From assembly GCA_029298735.1 (NCBI GenBank), contig JANSLP010000574.1:1-10828 (forward strand): a stretch of 10,828 nucleotides of DNA, written 5' to 3'. The DNA comes from Ophiostoma sp. CBS 140.51 (lineage: Eukaryota > Ascomycota > Sordariomycetes > Ophiostomatales > Ophiostomataceae). Below, piece after piece: positions 8,277 to 10,828 of this stretch. The notes under the pieces were generated by a model, which was not told the origin of the DNA, made no database searches, and was given only the letters and a program-made list of their open reading frames with translations. Every line of letters begins with the position of its first letter. Within the stretch, counting starts at the first letter, position 1. The translations under genes were made by a program, and so were the position numbers.

Positions 8277-9133
8277 CTAGTTACTTATTTAACTCTCCGG
8301 GAGGAGCTTATTTTCTTTTATTATCTCGGTTAACTAGCGGATTATAATAACTTTAATAACTTTATTAACGGTATTAAGTAGCGTAATCGAGCGTTATTCT
8401 TTTACTTTTTATTTCTCTTAAGTAGTTTTACTAGGTTTTAAGATAATTATTATACGGAATATTTTAAAGTGTAACGGTTAATAGCCGAGGTAAAGGTTAA
8501 CGGTAATAATATTTCGGAGCTACGGAAAGAGAGAGTCGCCGTAAACGCGGAGGAGCGCGTTTAATATTTAATTTAACCTCGGCGCTTTCTTCGGAGAAGT
8601 ACGGTAAACTATTACCGTAACGTCGTTTATAGAGATATTTTAGTTAATAAAGATACGGCCGTACGGTAATACGGGCGGCGGTAAAGGTAGTACGGCGTTA
8701 AGAGTCGGGAAGAAGCGGCGGAAGAGAATCTCCGCTTTATCGTTAACGTATATAGCGTATATTTTATTTAAGCGCCGTAGTAACGGTAAGAGTAAAGGGG
8801 TAAAGAGAGTATAACTTCGAGAGCGGGCCTACTTCTTTAATCTCTATAAGTTTATATCTTTCGCCGAGGTTTTAAATAAAATAATCCGTTAATAGCGGGT
8901 ATTAATACGTTGGAGAGTACGTTATTATATTTATCGTACCTCTCGTATAGCGTTATACGCGGCCGTAAACTAGTCTTTAGCCCGTACTCTTCTTTTTACG
9001 GCGCGAAGAGTATTAGTAGCGGCGGCGGTAACTATATTTTAACCCGGAGAGCGTTATCCTCGAGAAGATAACTTAGCCGGAACGTACTAAAACGAGGTAG
9101 AGAGTCGTGCCCTCTCTTTCTCCTTATAACGCC
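8277..9133. mobile_element. RIP-mutated repeat island, core (no CpA left)
   Basis: Counting by eye, this 857-nt stretch has zero CpA and three TpG (near 8470, 8911 and 9108); about fifty of each would be expected at random. TpA and CpG are abundant, with six to eight CpG per 60 nt in places. That is the footprint of repeat-induced point mutation, which changes C to T in CpA on both strands of duplicated DNA in Pezizomycotina. The sequence is therefore probably an inactivated transposon copy. No frame survives and no domain or terminal repeat can be recognised, so the class is unknown. The left edge is sharp, next to the regulator's 3' flank. Confidence 0.75.
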
Positions 9134-9540
9134 CATAACTAAAAGGTATCGTGTTTACTATATAAAAAAGGAGGAGCGCGCCACTCGCACTCTGTTTTAA
9201 TAGTAGGTGGTAGGTGTATTTAGTAACGAAAGTATCCTAGAGTTAATAAAAGCGTCTATTCTCCTTTTACCTTTATAATATCTGATTAGAGGCCGCGAAA
9301 GCGGACCTCTTAATTAAGAGTCGTCCTCCTGTAACTCTTACGTAACGTCGGGCGCTATTTACCGTATTAACGGTACGAGCCGCGTCGAACCTTATTCTTT
9401 TCGCTTCTCTCGATGCGCTTTTAATAATAATCGTTGTCTTATTATTATTATTATTTATTTACGTACTATTCTTCGTTTATTCCTCGATAATTTCTTAGTT
9501 AATTTCTTTTTCGTTTCCTATTTCTCTCCCCCGTCTCTTC
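9134..9540. mobile_element. RIP island, partly mutated right part
   Basis: CpA and TpG reappear between about 9134 and 9260, then are again scarce to 9540. The stretch includes a TATA-like TATATAAAAAAG (9159-9170) followed by GC-rich sequence, an (ATT)n tract around 9441-9460, and a pyrimidine-rich end near 9500-9550. It is probably the continuation of the same degraded element, or a second one. No coding frame longer than a few dozen codons was seen. Confidence 0.5.
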
Positions 9541-9780
9541 TCTTCCCAAGTAATTTCCCTTCCTACCCCACAAGTCCCTGCTTAATCATTAGGCCCGCTA
9601 TACATACACCCTGAGGGCCTCTAATCAGGAGTTCAAAATGAAAGATAAAAGAGAAGGAATAAAGAGGGAGTATACCCAAAAGAGGGCACGACCTCGATGT
9701 CGTAACTTAATACTTAATTTTCTTGAAAATATACACACTTAACCTCTCCCTCCCCCTCTCGCTTACCCTACCGCCGGTAT
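9541..9780. other. Non-RIP spacer inside the repeat-rich region
   Basis: CpA is common again here (CCCACAAG, ATACATACACC, GGGCACG), so this piece was not subject to the same mutation or was inserted afterwards. It contains an imperfect inverted pair, ATTAGGCCC near 9588 and GGGCCTCTAAT near 9615. No coding region is recognised. Confidence 0.4.
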
Positions 9781-10010
9781 GCCCACCGTTGCGGCCGGCG
9801 CGCTTAACGCGCTACGCGTTGTTTCGGTACGGCTCCGTGGTATAACCGCCCCGCCGCCTTTGATAACGACGACTAATAAGTGCGTGAAGCCTTTAACGGC
9901 CGATAGTTTAAGGTTGGTTAACAGTTTATTACGTCGTTTTACGAACGACGTTATTATTATTTTCGAAGGTTTATAACGGTCTTCGATTAAGCGGTACTAT
10001 TACAAAGACA
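9781..10010. mobile_element. CpG-rich, CpA-poor segment, probably a second degraded repeat
   Basis: From 9785 to 10000 I count one CpA but seven TpG, with many CpG, so C-to-T change seems to have hit mainly one strand. A perfect hairpin, ACGTCGTT (9931-9938) with AACGACGT (9944-9951) and a 5-nt loop, lies inside. A 65-codon frame runs through 9779-9976, but it has no recognisable domain and GC-rich, CpG-rich DNA often leaves such frames open. I treat it as transposon remnant. Confidence 0.4.
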
Positions 10011-10365
10011 CTTATCCCAAAGGGCAAAAGTCTCTGCTAAGTGATCAGGCTAAGGGAGGGGTCTTATTCTTGTAAAACGATAATACGGTGTAACGGTCGA
10101 ACAATAGTCAACACGTCTAAGGGGGTAAGTGTGATTGTATATAATAAGGGCATAGGAATACAAGTTTATATAGGTTTGTATTTCAGATAATCGGTAACGA
10201 CTGAGTCTTCTTTTTAAGAGTGAGGTATACTTAGTCTTATATATATTTAGTTATCTTATTCGTATTTTATAAGTTTATATTTTAAATAATCGGTCACGAC
10301 TGTAATGACCAAACAGTTGTGTCATTGGGTCACGTGCTAGCATCAGCATTGAGCCAGCCACAAAG
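10011..10365. other. AT-rich spacer with an imperfect direct repeat
   Basis: No gene is seen. Two related stretches occur: one around 10162-10203 ending ATAATCGGTAACGACTG (10187-10203), and one around 10271-10302 ending ATAATCGGTCACGACTG (10286-10302). The 17-mers differ at one base and start 99 nt apart, and each is preceded by AAGTTTATAT. Ordinary CpA-containing sequence returns after about 10290. A small hairpin GCCAC-AAA-GTGGC (10357-10369) overlaps the start of the inverted repeat. Confidence 0.5.
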
Positions 10366-10425
10366 TGGCGCATTGGCAAAGCGCCTGCGAAGCGACGAGG
10401 AGTCGCACGCACGGACCCCGTTAGA
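10366..10425 (+). other. tRNA-like element at the outer end of the left arm
   Basis: TGGCGCATTGG (10366-10376) resembles a Pol III A box, and GGCGC...GCGCC (10367-10371 with 10381-10385) can form a D-arm-like stem. A second hairpin, GCGAC-GAGGA-GTCGC, follows. GTTAGAATTCC further on resembles a B box (GTTCGAATCC) with two changes. A functional tRNA is not supported, since I cannot fold a complete cloverleaf. A tRNA-derived SINE head is one reading. A mirrored copy with GG changed to AA in the A box lies at 10769-10828. Confidence 0.35.
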
Positions 10426-10828
10426 ATTCCTAATAAGTAGGCGCCCTTCCACTCTCTCTCGAGACTTAGAGGGCAAGACTTAGTCTCTGTTACGAATTGA
10501 ACCTACCTTCGCCCTCGTACTTCGAACGCTCCGTACTTTATTCTAGCCGTGATCACCTATCCACCCTAACCCATAACAACGACTAAGTCTTTTATCTAAG
10601 TTACTAGGAGGAAGCTATTATGGGTTAAGGTAGATAAATAATCACGGCTAAATTAAAGTACGGAGTATCCGAAGTACGAGGGCGAAGGTAGGTTTAATTC
10701 GTAACAGAGACTAAGTCTTGCCCTCTAAGTCTCGAGAGAGAGTGGGAGGGCGCCTACTTATTAGGAATTCTAACGGGGTCCGTGCGTGCGACTCCTCGTC
10801 GCTTCGCAGGCGCTTTGTTAATGCGCCA
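10366..10828. repeat. Large inverted repeat (214-nt arms, 35-nt centre)
   Basis: The arms are 10366-10579 and 10615-10828, in exact register with no indels; paired positions sum to 21194. I count about 16 mismatches (roughly 92% identity), of which about 15 are transitions, mostly C in the left arm against T in the other when both are read from the outside in. Several fit CpA to TpA, so the right arm looks more RIP-affected. The right arm reaches the last base of the window, so the true outer boundary is not shown. It may be a fold-back or MITE-like element, or two facing copies of a short element. No target-site duplication can be assessed. Confidence 0.9.

Noticed and set aside
9159..9170. 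TATA-like TATATAAAAAAG as an LTR or gene promoter
   Set aside because: AT-rich strings are expected in RIP-mutated DNA and no matching LTR or downstream gene was found.
9779..9976. 65-codon plus-strand frame as a small gene
   Set aside because: It lies in CpG-rich, CpA-poor repeat DNA, has no recognisable domain, and its length is unremarkable for that composition.
9561..10045. Weak similarity between the stretches near 9573 (CCCTGCTTAATCATTAGG) and 10031 (CTCTGCTAAGTGATCAGG) as element ends
   Set aside because: Roughly 16 of 22 matching bases by eye with no supporting boundary or target duplication; could be chance.

Overview
The window looks like nuclear DNA of a filamentous ascomycete (Pezizomycotina). 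The genes have short introns (57-72 nt) with GT..AG ends and CTAAC-type branch sites, one gene encodes a fungal Zn2Cys6 regulator, and the right third carries the C-to-T footprint of repeat-induced point mutation (RIP). The species cannot be named from this sequence.

Layout: 1-366 is an AT-rich flank with a (GT)10 microsatellite. A two-exon amidase gene of the amidase-signature family (591 aa) lies on the minus strand at 367-2214. The interval 2215-3235 holds no convincing gene. At 3236-3577 (minus) there is an open, GC3-rich stretch with no plausible start; it looks like a gene fragment. A three-exon, 14-helix MFS transporter of the DHA2/ATR1-like kind (560 aa) occupies 3736-5551 (minus). 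It is divergently arranged with a four-exon Zn2Cys6 transcription factor (564 aa) at 6233-8137 (plus). Their shared 681-nt intergenic region contains a perfect 10+10 bp palindrome built around CCGG, flanked by further CCGG sites.

Right of the regulator, gene-like sequence stops abruptly near 8276. From 8277 to 9133 there is not one CpA and only three TpG, while CpG remains common; this is the signature of a heavily RIP-mutated repeat. Less mutated and partly mutated segments follow up to 10365. The last 463 nt form a large inverted repeat: two 214-nt arms with no indels between them and a 35-nt centre. The arms differ at about 16 sites, almost all transitions. The outer end of each arm contains a tRNA D-arm/A-box-like element.

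Working model (inference): regulator, transporter and possibly the amidase form a small accessory module. The regulator would act on the shared promoter, the transporter would move a small amide, drug or ammonium-like solute, and the amidase would hydrolyse an amide. The module sits against a RIP-silenced transposon island, a common setting for accessory genes in these fungi. I see no RNA genes beyond the tRNA-like motif, no CRISPR array and no clearly new system.
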